DNA from: Bordetella parapertussis
Lineage (GTDB): Bacteria; Acidobacteriota; Terriglobia; Bryobacterales; Bryobacteraceae
NCBI GenBank assembly: GCA_943328975.2
Contig: CALQCC020000017.1
Location: forward strand, 22,838 to 86,837
Length of the DNA: 64,000 nt
Direction of reading: 5' to 3'
Shown in pieces: positions 9,022 through 17,068 of the stretch. Position 1 is the stretch's first letter. Each line of letters opens with the position of its first letter. Below the pieces are notes generated by a model. It was not told the DNA's origin. It saw nothing but the letters and a program-made list of their open reading frames with translations, and did not search any database. The translations under genes were made by a program, and so were the position numbers.

Positions 9022-10667
9022 TCTGAGTACCTTTGGGCGATGGGGAATCGGCGGCCGATGCCGAAGGCTTTCGAGGTGACCTTCAAGCCCGGGGCCGCCT
9101 GCTGGCGTTTGTATTCGTTGCGGTCGACTTTGGTGACGATGTCTTGCACCAGTTCTATCGGGAGCTTCAAGCTGGAGGAGATTACCTTGGGCGAATGATT
9201 CTGCTCCACGTAAGCCTCGAGGATCTTGTCGAGCACGTCGTATTCGGGTAGCGAATCGCTGTCCTTCTGATCGGGACGCAGTTCGGCGGATGGCGGTTTC
9301 GTGAACACGCTTTCGGGAATTGCGTTGTTGAGGCGACGATTGGCGATGCGCGAGATCTTGTAGACCAGCGTCTTGGGCACGTCGGAGATGACGGCGAGGC
9401 CTCCGCACATGTCTCCGTAGAGCGTGCAGTAGCCGACCGCTAGCTCGCTTTTGTTGCCGGTTGTGAGCACCATCGCTCCGGTTTTATTGGAGAGCGCCAT
9501 CAAGGTGATGCCACGCAGGCGGGCTTGCACGTTCTCTTCGGTGACATCCGGCTTGCGTCCTGCGAACACCGGGGCTAGTTCTTGCAGCACTCGTTCATAG
9601 GGACCGGTGATGGAGATCTGCTCGCAGCGAATCCCCAAGCGTTCCGCCATATCCTTCGCGTCGCGCACGCTGTGCTCGGAGGAGAAAGGTCCGGGCATGG
9701 CTACTCCCCTGACGTTTTCCTTGCCCACTGCTTCGACGGCGATGGCGGCAGTGATGGAAGAATCGATGCCACCGGAAAGGCCGATCAACACACGCTGGAA
9801 GCCGCATTTGTGGATGTAGTCGCGCGTGCCTAAGACCAGGGCTTCGTAGACTGCTTCGGGTTCGTCTTGGAAGTTCTCTCGCTGATCGCCGGAGTTCGTA
9901 TCGAGATCGACCAGGATCAAATCTTCGGCAAAGCTACGTGCGGAGGCGATCACTTCTCCCGCTGCGTTCATCGCAAAGCTGGAGCCATCGAACACCAATT
10001 GATCATTGCCGCCGACTTGGTTCACGTAGAGTACGGGCTTGCCGTAGCGCTTGGCCACCGAGCTGTAGATTCGTCGGCGAACATCGCGCTTGCCTGTGCT
10101 GTAGGGCGATGCGTTAATGCAGATCAAAAGCTGCGCGCCCTGCGTGAAAAGTTCTTCGACGGGATCGCGATGATATAAACGCTGCGCCCAATAATTACGA
10201 TCGTTCCAAGCGTCCTCGCAGATGGTCAGCGCGACGGGTTGACCTCGGAGGGTGAAGAGATCGACATGGTCGGCGGGGCGGAAATAGCGGGCTTCGTCGA
10301 AGACGTCGTAGGTGGGCAGTAGGGTCTTGTGTTGACGAAAGAGAATCTTGCCGCGTTCGAGGACCGCTGCGCTATTGAGCGCTCGCTTGCCGATGGGGCC
10401 TTCGGCGCGGCTCGCATAGCCGCAGATGATACTGAGGTCGAGGCCCGCGGTCTCGTGCGCCAGGCGTTGTAATTCTTCGGCGTTACGGTCGAGGAAACTG
10501 GAGCGTTCCACGAGGTCGCGCGGTGGATAACCGGGGAGAGAGAGTTCCGGGAAGGCGACGACTTGCGCCCCACGATCCGACGCCTGACGCGCGGCGCGCA
10601 CCATGGCATCCACGTTTGCGCGGAAATCACCGACGGTTGGATTAAGCTGCGCGAGGGCAATGCGCAT
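9018..10667 (-). CDS. nadE: Glutamine-dependent NAD+ synthetase
   Basis: A 549-residue two-domain enzyme that makes NAD+ from nicotinate adenine dinucleotide using glutamine nitrogen. The N-terminal nitrilase-type glutaminase has the triad Glu41, Lys114 and Cys150 (PELSLPG, RQHKTLLP, CEDAW). The synthetase domain has the PP-loop SGGIDSS at residues 298-304 and the TTGNKSELAVGYCTLYGD motif. The start at 10667 (MRIALAQLNP) fits the family; an upstream in-frame codon adds ten unrelated residues. It is internal to a minus-strand operon, coupled to the next gene by a 4-bp overlap. Confidence 0.95.
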   Translation of the reverse strand: MRIALAQLNPTVGDFRANVDAMVRAARQASDRGAQVVAFPELSLPGYPPRDLVERSSFLDRNAEELQRLAHETAGLDLSIICGYASRAEGPIGKRALNSAAVLERGKILFRQHKTLLPTYDVFDEARYFRPADHVDLFTLRGQPVALTICEDAWNDRNYWAQRLYHRDPVEELFTQGAQLLICINASPYSTGKRDVRRRIYSSVAKRYGKPVLYVNQVGGNDQLVFDGSSFAMNAAGEVIASARSFAEDLILVDLDTNSGDQRENFQDEPEAVYEALVLGTRDYIHKCGFQRVLIGLSGGIDSSITAAIAVEAVGKENVRGVAMPGPFSSEHSVRDAKDMAERLGIRCEQISITGPYERVLQELAPVFAGRKPDVTEENVQARLRGITLMALSNKTGAMVLTTGNKSELAVGYCTLYGDMCGGLAVISDVPKTLVYKISRIANRRLNNAIPESVFTKPPSAELRPDQKDSDSLPEYDVLDKILEAYVEQNHSPKVISSSLKLPIELVQDIVTKVDRNEYKRQQAAPGLKVTSKAFGIGRRFPIAQRYSE

Positions 10668-10704
10668 GGATGTCTTTATTGTAGACGGCGACCGCAACGG
10701 GCCG

Positions 10705-11271
10705 CTATTGTTTGTGCTGCAAAAGCTGGTCGATGCGGTGGCTGAGCGCGTCGATTTTCGCGGCGAGATCGGCGCGCTGCCGCTCCGCTAGGGATGTGTG
10801 CTGCTTCTCAAAAGAGAACGCGCCGTTCGGTTCCAGCTCGCCTCGGCGAACCTCACGAAGGTCGTCGATGCCCTGCCGGTTGGCGGCGAGGCGCAGCTCG
10901 CGCAAAGTAAGCAGCTCCTGTTCGAGGGCGGTCGCGTTGGGTTTGCCGTCTTCGATCAGGACGGTGGGTGAGCCACCGAGCAACTTATCCAGACGAGGGT
11001 AGAGGAACATGACCCGCACCACGATGTAGTTCGCAAAGAGTAGCGTCGTCGCGCCGATGAGGCCTCCGGCGACGGAATTGTCTTCGCCGATGATGGCGTT
11101 CTGCACGGTGTTGGAGAGCATCAACAGAACGATCAGGTCGAAGGGATTCAATTGCGCCAGCTCCCGTTTGCCAAATAGCCGCAGCATCAGGATGAGGAAG
11201 AAATACACCAGGAGGGTGCGGACAACTTTCTCGATGAGAGGAAGGGGGACGTTTAGTATGTCGGAGATCAC
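10705..11271 (-). CDS. DUF421/YetF-like membrane protein
   Basis: A 188-residue protein with about three N-terminal membrane helices (residues 15-33, 43-60 and 66-90) followed by a small soluble YetF-type domain (SPTVLIEDGKPN through LRELRLAANRQGI) and a charged coiled-coil tail ending in DALSHRIDQLLQHKQ. The signature LMLRLFGKRELAQLNPFDLI is typical of DUF421. Function is unknown; members are linked to envelope or spore phenotypes in Bacillus. It lies 18 bp after the DUF2059 gene and 37 bp before nadE. Confidence 0.85.
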   Translation of the reverse strand: MISDILNVPLPLIEKVVRTLLVYFFLILMLRLFGKRELAQLNPFDLIVLLMLSNTVQNAIIGEDNSVAGGLIGATTLLFANYIVVRVMFLYPRLDKLLGGSPTVLIEDGKPNATALEQELLTLRELRLAANRQGIDDLREVRRGELEPNGAFSFEKQHTSLAERQRADLAAKIDALSHRIDQLLQHKQ

Positions 11272-11289
11272 GCTTCCACACTAGCAAGG

Positions 11290-11754
11290 CTAGGGTTTAA
11301 GGGCGTCTTCGGCGATCTTGTTGATTTGCGGGCCCAGCGCGTTGACCTCGGCTTGAATGAGGCCGGACATGCGGGCGTTGATGGCGGGGAGTTTTGTGAC
11401 GGAGGCGCGACCTGCGGCCGTTTCATAGAAAGCCAGCATGCCATCGAGTTCCTCGTCGGTGAAGGTCTCGCTGTAGGCCTTGACCAGCTCTGGACGAAGC
11501 TTCAGCATACGCTCTTTCGCCAGCTTGGCAATCTTGTCGAGCGCCTCCTGGGTGCGATTCTTTTGCTGCGGAGTAGGGTTGGGCTGAATCTGCTTCATCA
11601 TGCTGCCTACTTGCGTGACGATTTCAGTTACGACTGTATCGGGGTTGGTGACTTCGAGAATGCGGTCGATTTTCTGCTGCTTGGAGCGCTGTTGCGCGGC
11701 GGCCGGGATGAGGACGGTCGCGCAACAGACGAGGATGAGGCAGATGCGTTTCAC
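11290..11754 (-). CDS. Exported DUF2059 protein
   Basis: A 154-residue exported protein. A signal peptide (MKRICLILVCCATVLIPAAAQQ) precedes a helical DUF2059 domain with the characteristic block YSETFTDEELDGMLAFYETAAGRA. Function unknown, presumably periplasmic. The GTG start at 11754 overlaps the stop of the upstream MBL gene (GTGA), so the two are translationally coupled. Confidence 0.85.
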   Translation of the reverse strand: MKRICLILVCCATVLIPAAAQQRSKQQKIDRILEVTNPDTVVTEIVTQVGSMMKQIQPNPTPQQKNRTQEALDKIAKLAKERMLKLRPELVKAYSETFTDEELDGMLAFYETAAGRASVTKLPAINARMSGLIQAEVNALGPQINKIAEDALKP

Positions 11755-13199
11755 GGGCGTGCGAGCGCGGCGTCGACGTCGGCTTTGGTCCAGGGGACAT
11801 CGGGATTAGGAGCGTGTACGGGAACGAAGCGGTTGTAGTCCAGCTTCAATCGCGTGAGGTTGGGTCCGAGTGCGCGAACAAATTCGTTTGGCTGTTGGCC
11901 CGCTGCAGGCAGCGTGAAATCGGCCTGAAAGATGAGCTTTTCTTTCGGCAAGTACGCGATCAACATCCCGTTGGTGTGGTTCATGTTGATGATGTGGTGG
12001 AACTCGACAGTGCGAGTGCCGTCGGTCACCTGGCCTAGCTCGGCGACGGGCATGAACTTGGGCTTCTTCGGAGATTTCGCCAATGTGTCACCCGCCAGGG
12101 TCCGGGGACCGGTCAGCGCACGCGTGTAATAGTTCACGTTATTTTCCTGCGTGATGATGGTGGCTCCTTCGGCGACGAAGGGAGCGAGGCCGCTGGAATG
12201 ATCGAAGTGATAGTGGCTATTGAAGACGTAGCGAATGGGTTTGTTGGGGATCAGCTTCTTAGCTTCGGCGATGACGGCCAAGCCGCGAGCTTCACTCTGC
12301 GGGCCCTCTAGAACCAGGATGAAATCCTTGAACTCAATGGCCATGGCGACGTAGCCGCCGGTGATGCGATACACGCCGTCGGCGATCTTTTCCGAGGTCA
12401 CTAAGGGAGCGGCAGGGGCTGCGGCAGCGGGCGGCGCGGCTCCACCTTTTCCGTTGGCAGCCGCGGGAGGCGTCATCAACTCCGTGATATTGGTCGGGTT
12501 GGATTCCGCGTTAATGATATTGGCGTCGAAGATCACATCTCCGCCGCGGCGCTGCTGGACCTTGAAGGGAACCTTGGTGCCTTTGAAGTCGCGATAGTCG
12601 CCGTAGATATTTTCGACTTGGAGGTCGCCGAAGAGAGGATGCTCGATCCAGGTTTCGACGCGATCAATCATGCCGGTGGACTTATTGACGTAGCCGTTCA
12701 CTTTGTAGGCGAGGCCAGACGGGGCCTTCTGCGTCGTGATGTACGAAAGCACGTTGTAGGTGGATCCGGGGACAGGCTTGGCGAGGGTCGCGTTGTTCGC
12801 GGCGGCGGCTTTCAGGAAGCCCCACGGCGTCAGGTGGATCTCAAGTTGTTGCGCCCAGGCGGTCGCGGTCGCAGGAATGTTTTGGTTGTAGGGCTGCGGG
12901 GCGGGCGGGCCGCCGGTGATGGGCGGAGTCAACTGGATTCCGGTAGCGCGCGACGTCATCTGCGCACCGAAAGTCATGGAGCGAACGTAGTTGGTGATGA
13001 GGTTGCCCTGCCACGGTCCGGTGGAGGTGGGGGCTTGGCCGAAGTTCACCAGTGATGCAGAGCCGGAGAAAGTGAGTGAATTCAGCGTGTCCACACCCAT
13101 CGCTTTGGTGGCGTTGGCGAGCACGGATTTCGCATCCTGAGCGAGCGCGTTCAGGGAAAGAGTGGCGGCGACGGCCACGATTGCAAGGGTATTACGCAT
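11751..13199 (-). CDS. Exported metallo-beta-lactamase-fold hydrolase
   Basis: A 482-residue exported protein. A signal peptide (MRNTLAIVAVAATLSLNALAQ) is followed by about 240 residues of lipoprotein-like beta structure, a Pro/Ala-rich linker, and a C-terminal MBL domain with the zinc motif NSHYHFDHSSG and the later MNHTNG block. MBL-fold enzymes hydrolyse diverse esters, thioesters or lactams; the substrate here is unknown. The ATG at 13199 gives the cleanest signal; an in-frame GTG at 13211 would add MNRP. First gene of the operon running down to 5315, behind a good promoter at 13226-13254. Confidence 0.85.
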   Translation of the reverse strand: MRNTLAIVAVAATLSLNALAQDAKSVLANATKAMGVDTLNSLTFSGSASLVNFGQAPTSTGPWQGNLITNYVRSMTFGAQMTSRATGIQLTPPITGGPPAPQPYNQNIPATATAWAQQLEIHLTPWGFLKAAAANNATLAKPVPGSTYNVLSYITTQKAPSGLAYKVNGYVNKSTGMIDRVETWIEHPLFGDLQVENIYGDYRDFKGTKVPFKVQQRRGGDVIFDANIINAESNPTNITELMTPPAAANGKGGAAPPAAAAPAAPLVTSEKIADGVYRITGGYVAMAIEFKDFILVLEGPQSEARGLAVIAEAKKLIPNKPIRYVFNSHYHFDHSSGLAPFVAEGATIITQENNVNYYTRALTGPRTLAGDTLAKSPKKPKFMPVAELGQVTDGTRTVEFHHIINMNHTNGMLIAYLPKEKLIFQADFTLPAAGQQPNEFVRALGPNLTRLKLDYNRFVPVHAPNPDVPWTKADVDAALARP

Positions 13200-13225
13200 G
13201 GGTCTGTTCACGGGAATGTGGGTTG

Positions 13226-13254
13226 ATTATACCGTGACTCATGCGGTCTGCCAG
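13226..13254 (-). promoter_or_regulatory. Sigma-70 type promoter for the MBL-to-GH57 operon
   Basis: On the minus strand CTGGCA (13249-13254) is separated by 17 bp from TATAAT (13226-13231), a perfect -10. Transcription would start about 20 bases before the ATG at 13199. Confidence 0.6.
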
Positions 13255-13264
13255 TGATCCGGTG

Positions 13265-13822
13265 TCACCAAGTGACCGTACCATGGACCGCCCCGGACTG
13301 AGGCTTAGCTTTGCGGCGTCGGGGGGAAATCGATGGGGCCTTCTTCAGGACTGGCGGCGTCAGTAACTTCTGGACGTGAGTGAAGAGCGTGGCGATCTCT
13401 AGATCATGCTGAGCAACTTGGCGGGCGAGGTCGCCGTTGGTGGCGAGAATCCGACGGACCTTGACGAAGGTGCGCATGATGGCGACGTTCACGTCAGCGG
13501 CTCGCGCACTGCGCAATACGCTCGAGAGCATGGCCACGCCTTGCTCAGTGAACGCGTAGGGCGCATATCGGCGGCCACCGCGACGGATGTTTGAGGTTGC
13601 AATTTGCAACCTCAAACTCGTGGATTCCTCGGGAGAGAGTTGAAACATGAAGTCCGCCGGAAATCGCCGGAGGTTGCGACGCACGGCCAGGTTCAGGTTC
13701 TTCGTGAGGACCCCGTACATCTCGGCTAGATCAGCGTCTAGCATGACGTTTTCTCGTCGGATCACGTGAATCCGGGCGGCGACGTGTTCGACTCGGATAG
13801 CTTTGGTTGCAGTAGCTGCCAT
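13265..13822 (-). CDS. ORF6N-domain protein
   Basis: A 185-residue protein with an ORF6N domain, a DNA-binding domain found in phage antirepressors and in many stand-alone chromosomal genes. Signatures include IHVIRRENVMLDADLAEMYG (residues 18-37), NLNLAVRRNLRRFPADFMFQ and the nearly invariant PYAFTEQGVAML. The C-terminal tail is basic (PRRRKAKPQ) and may bind DNA non-specifically. It is isolated, with no phage genes nearby. The codons for LRLQIATSN lie inside a 29-bp palindrome, which may serve in self-regulation (inference). Confidence 0.85.
   Translation of the reverse strand: MAATATKAIRVEHVAARIHVIRRENVMLDADLAEMYGVLTKNLNLAVRRNLRRFPADFMFQLSPEESTSLRLQIATSNIRRGGRRYAPYAFTEQGVAMLSSVLRSARAADVNVAIMRTFVKVRRILATNGDLARQVAQHDLEIATLFTHVQKLLTPPVLKKAPSISPRRRKAKPQSGAVHGTVTW
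13589..13617. repeat. 29-bp near-perfect palindrome inside the ORF6N gene
   Basis: Arms GTTTGAGGTTGCAA (13589-13602) and TTGCAACCTCAAAC (13604-13617) are perfectly complementary around a single central base. The dyad lies wholly within the coding sequence. Confidence 0.85.
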
Positions 13823-13982
13823 AGTACGGGATAGTGCTGTGACCTGAAAGATATTCTCACTCTCAGATCGCTTGGCTTGGAAAATGGAGGGCGTTTCGGC
13901 CTGCCTACGAGGGCGGCATTTTGAACCTGCCAGAATAGAGAGGCGGCCACTTCAGAACGGGAATAGAAGAGCTGCCTTTTTC

Positions 13983-14684
13983 ATGGACACTAACCTCCTC
14001 ATCACGGGACTGCTGTGGTACGTCGCGTTCTTGTTTTCGACCACTTGCCACGAAGCTGCGCATGCGTGGGTGGCGCATCGTGGCGGCGACGATACCGCCT
14101 ACGCTGGTGGGCAAGTAACGCTAGACCCGATGCCGCACATCCGGCGCGAGATGTTCGGGATGGTCCTGATGCCCTGGCTCTCGTTCCTGATGGGCGGATG
14201 GATGATGGGGTGGGCTAGCGCTCCCTACAATCCTTACTGGGCGCGCGCGTATCCACGCAGGGCCGCCTGGATGGCACTCGCGGGACCTGCGGCCAACTTC
14301 GCAATCGTGGTGTCCGTGTTTGCGCTCATTACGCTGGGGCGACGGATGGGAATGCTGGAACTCACACGACAGATCAGCTTCGATGAAATCGTGCGGGCGA
14401 CCTCAGCCGGACCAATGGAAGGGGTGGCAGCACTGTTGAGCGTGCTGTTCTCTCTGAACCTGCTGCTGGGCGCGTTCAACCTGATGCCGTTTCCACCGCT
14501 GGATGGGTTCGGCGTGCTCGGCTTGTTTCTGCCGGAATCGGTCACGCACAAGTTGATGGATTTCCGCGAGTCGCTGGGCGCGATGACCATGATCGGAATC
14601 CTGGTGGCTTGGCAGGCGTTCGACTACGTGTTTGAACCGCTGTTCATCACCGGACTCCGGTTGTTGTATCTACCGCAGATGTAG
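13983..14684 (+). CDS. Site-2 protease family (M50) membrane metalloprotease
   Basis: A 233-residue integral membrane protease. The zinc motif HEAAH is at residues 23-27 in the first helix, and the third metal ligand is in NLMPFPPLDG (166-175). At least five hydrophobic segments are visible. No PDZ or CBS domain is present, so this is the short rhomboid-like M50 type. The ATG at 13983 was chosen because it directly precedes the first helix; an upstream in-frame extension of 37 residues is Arg-rich and unlike the family. The substrate is unknown. Confidence 0.85.
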   Translation: MDTNLLITGLLWYVAFLFSTTCHEAAHAWVAHRGGDDTAYAGGQVTLDPMPHIRREMFGMVLMPWLSFLMGGWMMGWASAPYNPYWARAYPRRAAWMALAGPAANFAIVVSVFALITLGRRMGMLELTRQISFDEIVRATSAGPMEGVAALLSVLFSLNLLLGAFNLMPFPPLDGFGVLGLFLPESVTHKLMDFRESLGAMTMIGILVAWQAFDYVFEPLFITGLRLLYLPQM

Positions 14685-14728
14685 CGCCAGCGCTAAGTGA
14701 CCCGGACTGGGTGAGCGACTTTGCCCAT

Positions 14729-14992
14729 TCAGAGGCCTTTCTCCATCACTTGGTAAACATAGAGCCCAGCCAAGGCTAAGCCCAACACGATGGTTACAAC
14801 AGTGAGTGTGACGCCCCAAGTGTCAATGGCCCCAATGCGCTTGAAGTTGGCAACTTGTTGCGGGATCATGCGTTCTTCGCCGGGAGCGAGATGGACATAG
14901 GGATCCTCGCGCATAGAAAGGATTTTGCGATACAGAGCCAAGGCCAACGTAAGAATTCCGAGACCGGCCCAAAGCAGAACTAGCTGTGTCAT
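14729..14992 (-). CDS. Small hypothetical membrane protein
   Basis: An 87-residue protein with two predicted membrane helices (about residues 3-21 and 58-80) separated by a polar loop containing REDPYVHLAPGEERMIPQQV. I do not recognise it. The composition and helix pattern suggest a real gene; a similar two-helix layout is seen in small accessory subunits, but nothing nearby supports that. Confidence 0.6.
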   Translation of the reverse strand: MTQLVLLWAGLGILTLALALYRKILSMREDPYVHLAPGEERMIPQQVANFKRIGAIDTWGVTLTVVTIVLGLALAGLYVYQVMEKGL

Positions 14993-15043
14993 ATTCCGAA
15001 TACCTCCGCTAGGTTATTTAGCAATTGGGCCGCCAAACGCACA

Positions 15044-15089
15044 AACGCCGCGCGAACTGCTCCACGAGGGAGCGGCTCGGCGCGGCGTT
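15044..15089 (-). terminator. Two-level hairpin, likely terminator of the Lys/Gly-rich gene
   Basis: A perfect 10-bp outer stem AACGCCGCGC/GCGCGGCGTT encloses an inner GCTCC/GGAGC stem. It begins 25 bases past the stop at 15115 on the minus strand, and short T runs follow on that strand. Terminator function is inferred. Confidence 0.55.
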
Positions 15090-15114
15090 CGATCGCCAAA
15101 AGAGGCGAGGAGAA

Positions 15115-15330
15115 CTAGTTGGTCTTGCCCTTGTCTTCCGGGGCCTTGCCCTTTTCGCCTTCGGGGGCCTTGCCCTTTTCGCCGCCCTTGCCGCCCTTAC
15201 CCTTGCCCTTGCCACCCTTTTCGGTGTCGCTGGCCGGGGTGCCTTCTTTGCCCTTGTCTTGGGCCACGAGCATGCTGGCGGCGCCGATCGCGAAGGACAC
15301 GGCGAGAACAATCGTCATTAGTTTTTTCAT
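15115..15330 (-). CDS. Small exported Lys/Gly-rich protein
   Basis: A 71-residue protein: signal peptide (about residues 1-23, MKKLMTIVLAVSFAIGAASM) followed by a low-complexity mature part made almost only of Lys, Gly, Glu and Pro, with internally repeated GEKGKAPE units. The mature protein should be disordered and basic. The same KAKGKGK-type composition forms the linker of the secreted family A-D in this window. The start at 15330 begins the signal peptide; an upstream in-frame extension is unlike a leader. Function unknown. Confidence 0.6.
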   Translation of the reverse strand: MKKLMTIVLAVSFAIGAASMLVAQDKGKEGTPASDTEKGGKGKGKGGKGGEKGKAPEGEKGKAPEDKGKTN

Positions 15331-15486
15331 TGTTGTTTTATAGCTCCTTGAAATTCGACGGTGTGAACCGCCTGCCTCTATTGTGCCAAATTTCCGCGAC
15401 TGAAACATTCTTAAGATTCGGCGTATCAATAACTCCCCGTTTTGGACGGGGCCGAGGGCGAATTCCGGAGTTAGGCTGAGGCTGCC

Positions 15487-15669
15487 ATGAAACGCAAAGA
15501 ATTGGGACGAGAACTAGCGCGGACCGCGAAGGTACCGGCAGCCGCGGCACAGGATCGGGTGGACGAAGTAGTCAACGAGATTCTTCGGAGATTGAGGGCG
15601 GGAGAGCCCGTGGATTTGGAGAGTCTCGGGTTACCGAAGTTGCGGGCCCGTCCGGCCAGCGGCAAATGA
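15487..15669 (+). CDS. 60-residue HU/IHF N-terminal-like protein
   Basis: A 60-residue protein that aligns by eye with the dimerisation half of HU/IHF: MKRKELGRELARTAKV followed by a helix VDEVVNEILRRLRAG and EPVDLESLGLPKL, matching the HU pattern of two helices and the ...G..V.L.GFG.F strand. It stops where the DNA-binding beta-arms would begin, so if it binds DNA it does so without them. Its stop codon overlaps the start of the TIR gene (ATGA), so the two are translationally coupled and likely act together. A GAGG precedes the ATG by six bases. Confidence 0.65.
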   Translation: MKRKELGRELARTAKVPAAAAQDRVDEVVNEILRRLRAGEPVDLESLGLPKLRARPASGK

Positions 15670-16259
15670 TGAACGACGCCGACGCGGTTTTGAAGCTGAT
15701 GCGGCGGGCCCTGGACCGGGGGCAGGCGGTGGAACTAGAAGGCCTGGGGGTGTTCCGCGCGGGGGCAGGAGGCGTGTACGAATTTGTTCCAGAGTCTCGG
15801 ATCAGCGTCTTTATCGCCTACGTAGAGGAAGACTTGGCTGATGCCCGACGGTTGCGGGACGCGCTGAAGGATGCGGGTTACGCGCCTTGGTTGGACAAAG
15901 ACCAGTTGCTGGCGGGGCAAAATTGGCCGCGGGCAATTGAACGGGCGATCGATGTTTCCGACGCCTTCGTCGCGTGTTTATCGTCACGCTCGCTGGCCAA
16001 GCGGGGACAATTCCAATGCGAACTTCGGTATGCACTCGATTGTGCCGACCGGATGCCGCTGGAAGAGACGTTTCTGCTGCCCGCGAGGTTTGACGCTTGC
16101 TCGGTACCGCCTGGCATTGCGAAACACCTGCAATATGTGGACCTGTTTCCGGATTTCGATCGCGGGTTCCGGCAACTGCTGCGGGCACTGCGAAAGAAGA
16201 AGCCGCGCTCAAGTGCACCGATCGCGGTGGGGCCGATGGGCAAGGGACCAATCGTCTAG
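15666..16259 (+). CDS. HU-like segment fused to a TIR domain
   Basis: A 197-residue protein in two parts. Residues 1-43 resemble the second HU helix and strand (VLKLMRRALDRGQAVELEGLGVF). Residues 45-165 form a TIR domain: SRISVFIAY (45-52), the BB-loop region WLDKDQLLAGQNWPRAI, and SSRSLAKRGQFQCELRYAL with Glu119 at the position of the catalytic glutamate of NADase TIR domains. The C-terminal 30 residues are basic. Bacterial TIR proteins can cleave NAD+, often in phage defence; activity here is inferred. It is coupled to the upstream 60-residue HU-like gene and overlaps the ZIP gene by four bases at its end. Confidence 0.8.
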   Translation: MMNDADAVLKLMRRALDRGQAVELEGLGVFRAGAGGVYEFVPESRISVFIAYVEEDLADARRLRDALKDAGYAPWLDKDQLLAGQNWPRAIERAIDVSDAFVACLSSRSLAKRGQFQCELRYALDCADRMPLEETFLLPARFDACSVPPGIAKHLQYVDLFPDFDRGFRQLLRALRKKKPRSSAPIAVGPMGKGPIV

Positions 16260-16990
16260 TGCAGCAGGAGCCGGAGGACGCTGGATCCAGCGACGCCGGT
16301 CAGGGCCGGGACAAACGTGAGGGAAGCTCCGCTACGGCGGTACTCGCTATGTACGGCATGCCAACCAAGGTAGAGAAAACTTCCGCCGGCCAAGGCCAGC
16401 AACACATGCAAGGCGGCGGTTCCCAAGTACGGCGCCAGGAAACCTTCGGCCCCGGCACCGAACAGGGTTGCCGACTGCGCCAAAGTACACCACGCCATCG
16501 CTGCACGGCGCGAACGGAGCGCGGCTCGCGAGATCACGCCTAACGCCAAGCCCTCAGGAATCTTGTGTGCGGCAATCGCGGTCAGAAATCCGAGGCCCAA
16601 TGCCGCGTCGTCTTGGGAGGCGGAGACACTCCAACCGTCCAAGGACGCGTGTACAGCGGATGCGATGAGCAGCGGGGTTGCGAAGCCGTGCAGGCTGGTG
16701 GCGCAATGATCGTGATCGTGCGCGGGAGAGCAGGACGGGCATACGGGATAGACAAACCGGTCGACCAAACCCAGCAGCAAGCAGCCGCTACCCAGCCAAA
16801 GCAAAGCACCGGGCCAAGCCAGCGTTGTCGCCATTTCCGGCAGCACCCAAAACAATCCGACGCCCAGCAGGGCTCCACCGCCAAATGGCACAAGTTTGCG
16901 GGCCAGGCTCGAAAACGAAGTGAGCCAAACGCCCGCAAATGCGCACAAGACGGCTATAAACGTAACCCAAATGGCAGGGGAGGAAAACAC
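16256..16990 (-). CDS. ZIP-family metal transporter
   Basis: A 244-residue inner-membrane protein of the ZIP family, moving divalent metal such as zinc or iron into the cytoplasm. Eight hydrophobic segments are present. Metal-site motifs in helices IV and V are intact (VHASLDGWS and HKIPEGLALG), and a His-rich loop HDHDHC precedes helix IV. The GTG at 16990 is chosen because it directly precedes the first helix; the in-frame opening upstream runs across the divergent Rieske start. A TATATT lies ten bases before the GTG. It is divergent from the Rieske gene, with 78 bp between them. Confidence 0.85.
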   Translation of the reverse strand: MFSSPAIWVTFIAVLCAFAGVWLTSFSSLARKLVPFGGGALLGVGLFWVLPEMATTLAWPGALLWLGSGCLLLGLVDRFVYPVCPSCSPAHDHDHCATSLHGFATPLLIASAVHASLDGWSVSASQDDAALGLGFLTAIAAHKIPEGLALGVISRAALRSRRAAMAWCTLAQSATLFGAGAEGFLAPYLGTAALHVLLALAGGSFLYLGWHAVHSEYRRSGASLTFVPALTGVAGSSVLRLLLH

Positions 16991-17068
16991 AGACCTTCCG
17001 AATATACTTGAGGATAACGTTATTCTAGCAGTTCGGCTGTTGGGGCCAATCGTAAAGTTTACAATTTC

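Noticed and set aside
13265..13822. ORF6N gene as evidence of a prophage
   Set aside because: No integrase, capsid, att-like repeats or other phage genes are nearby; stand-alone ORF6N genes are common.
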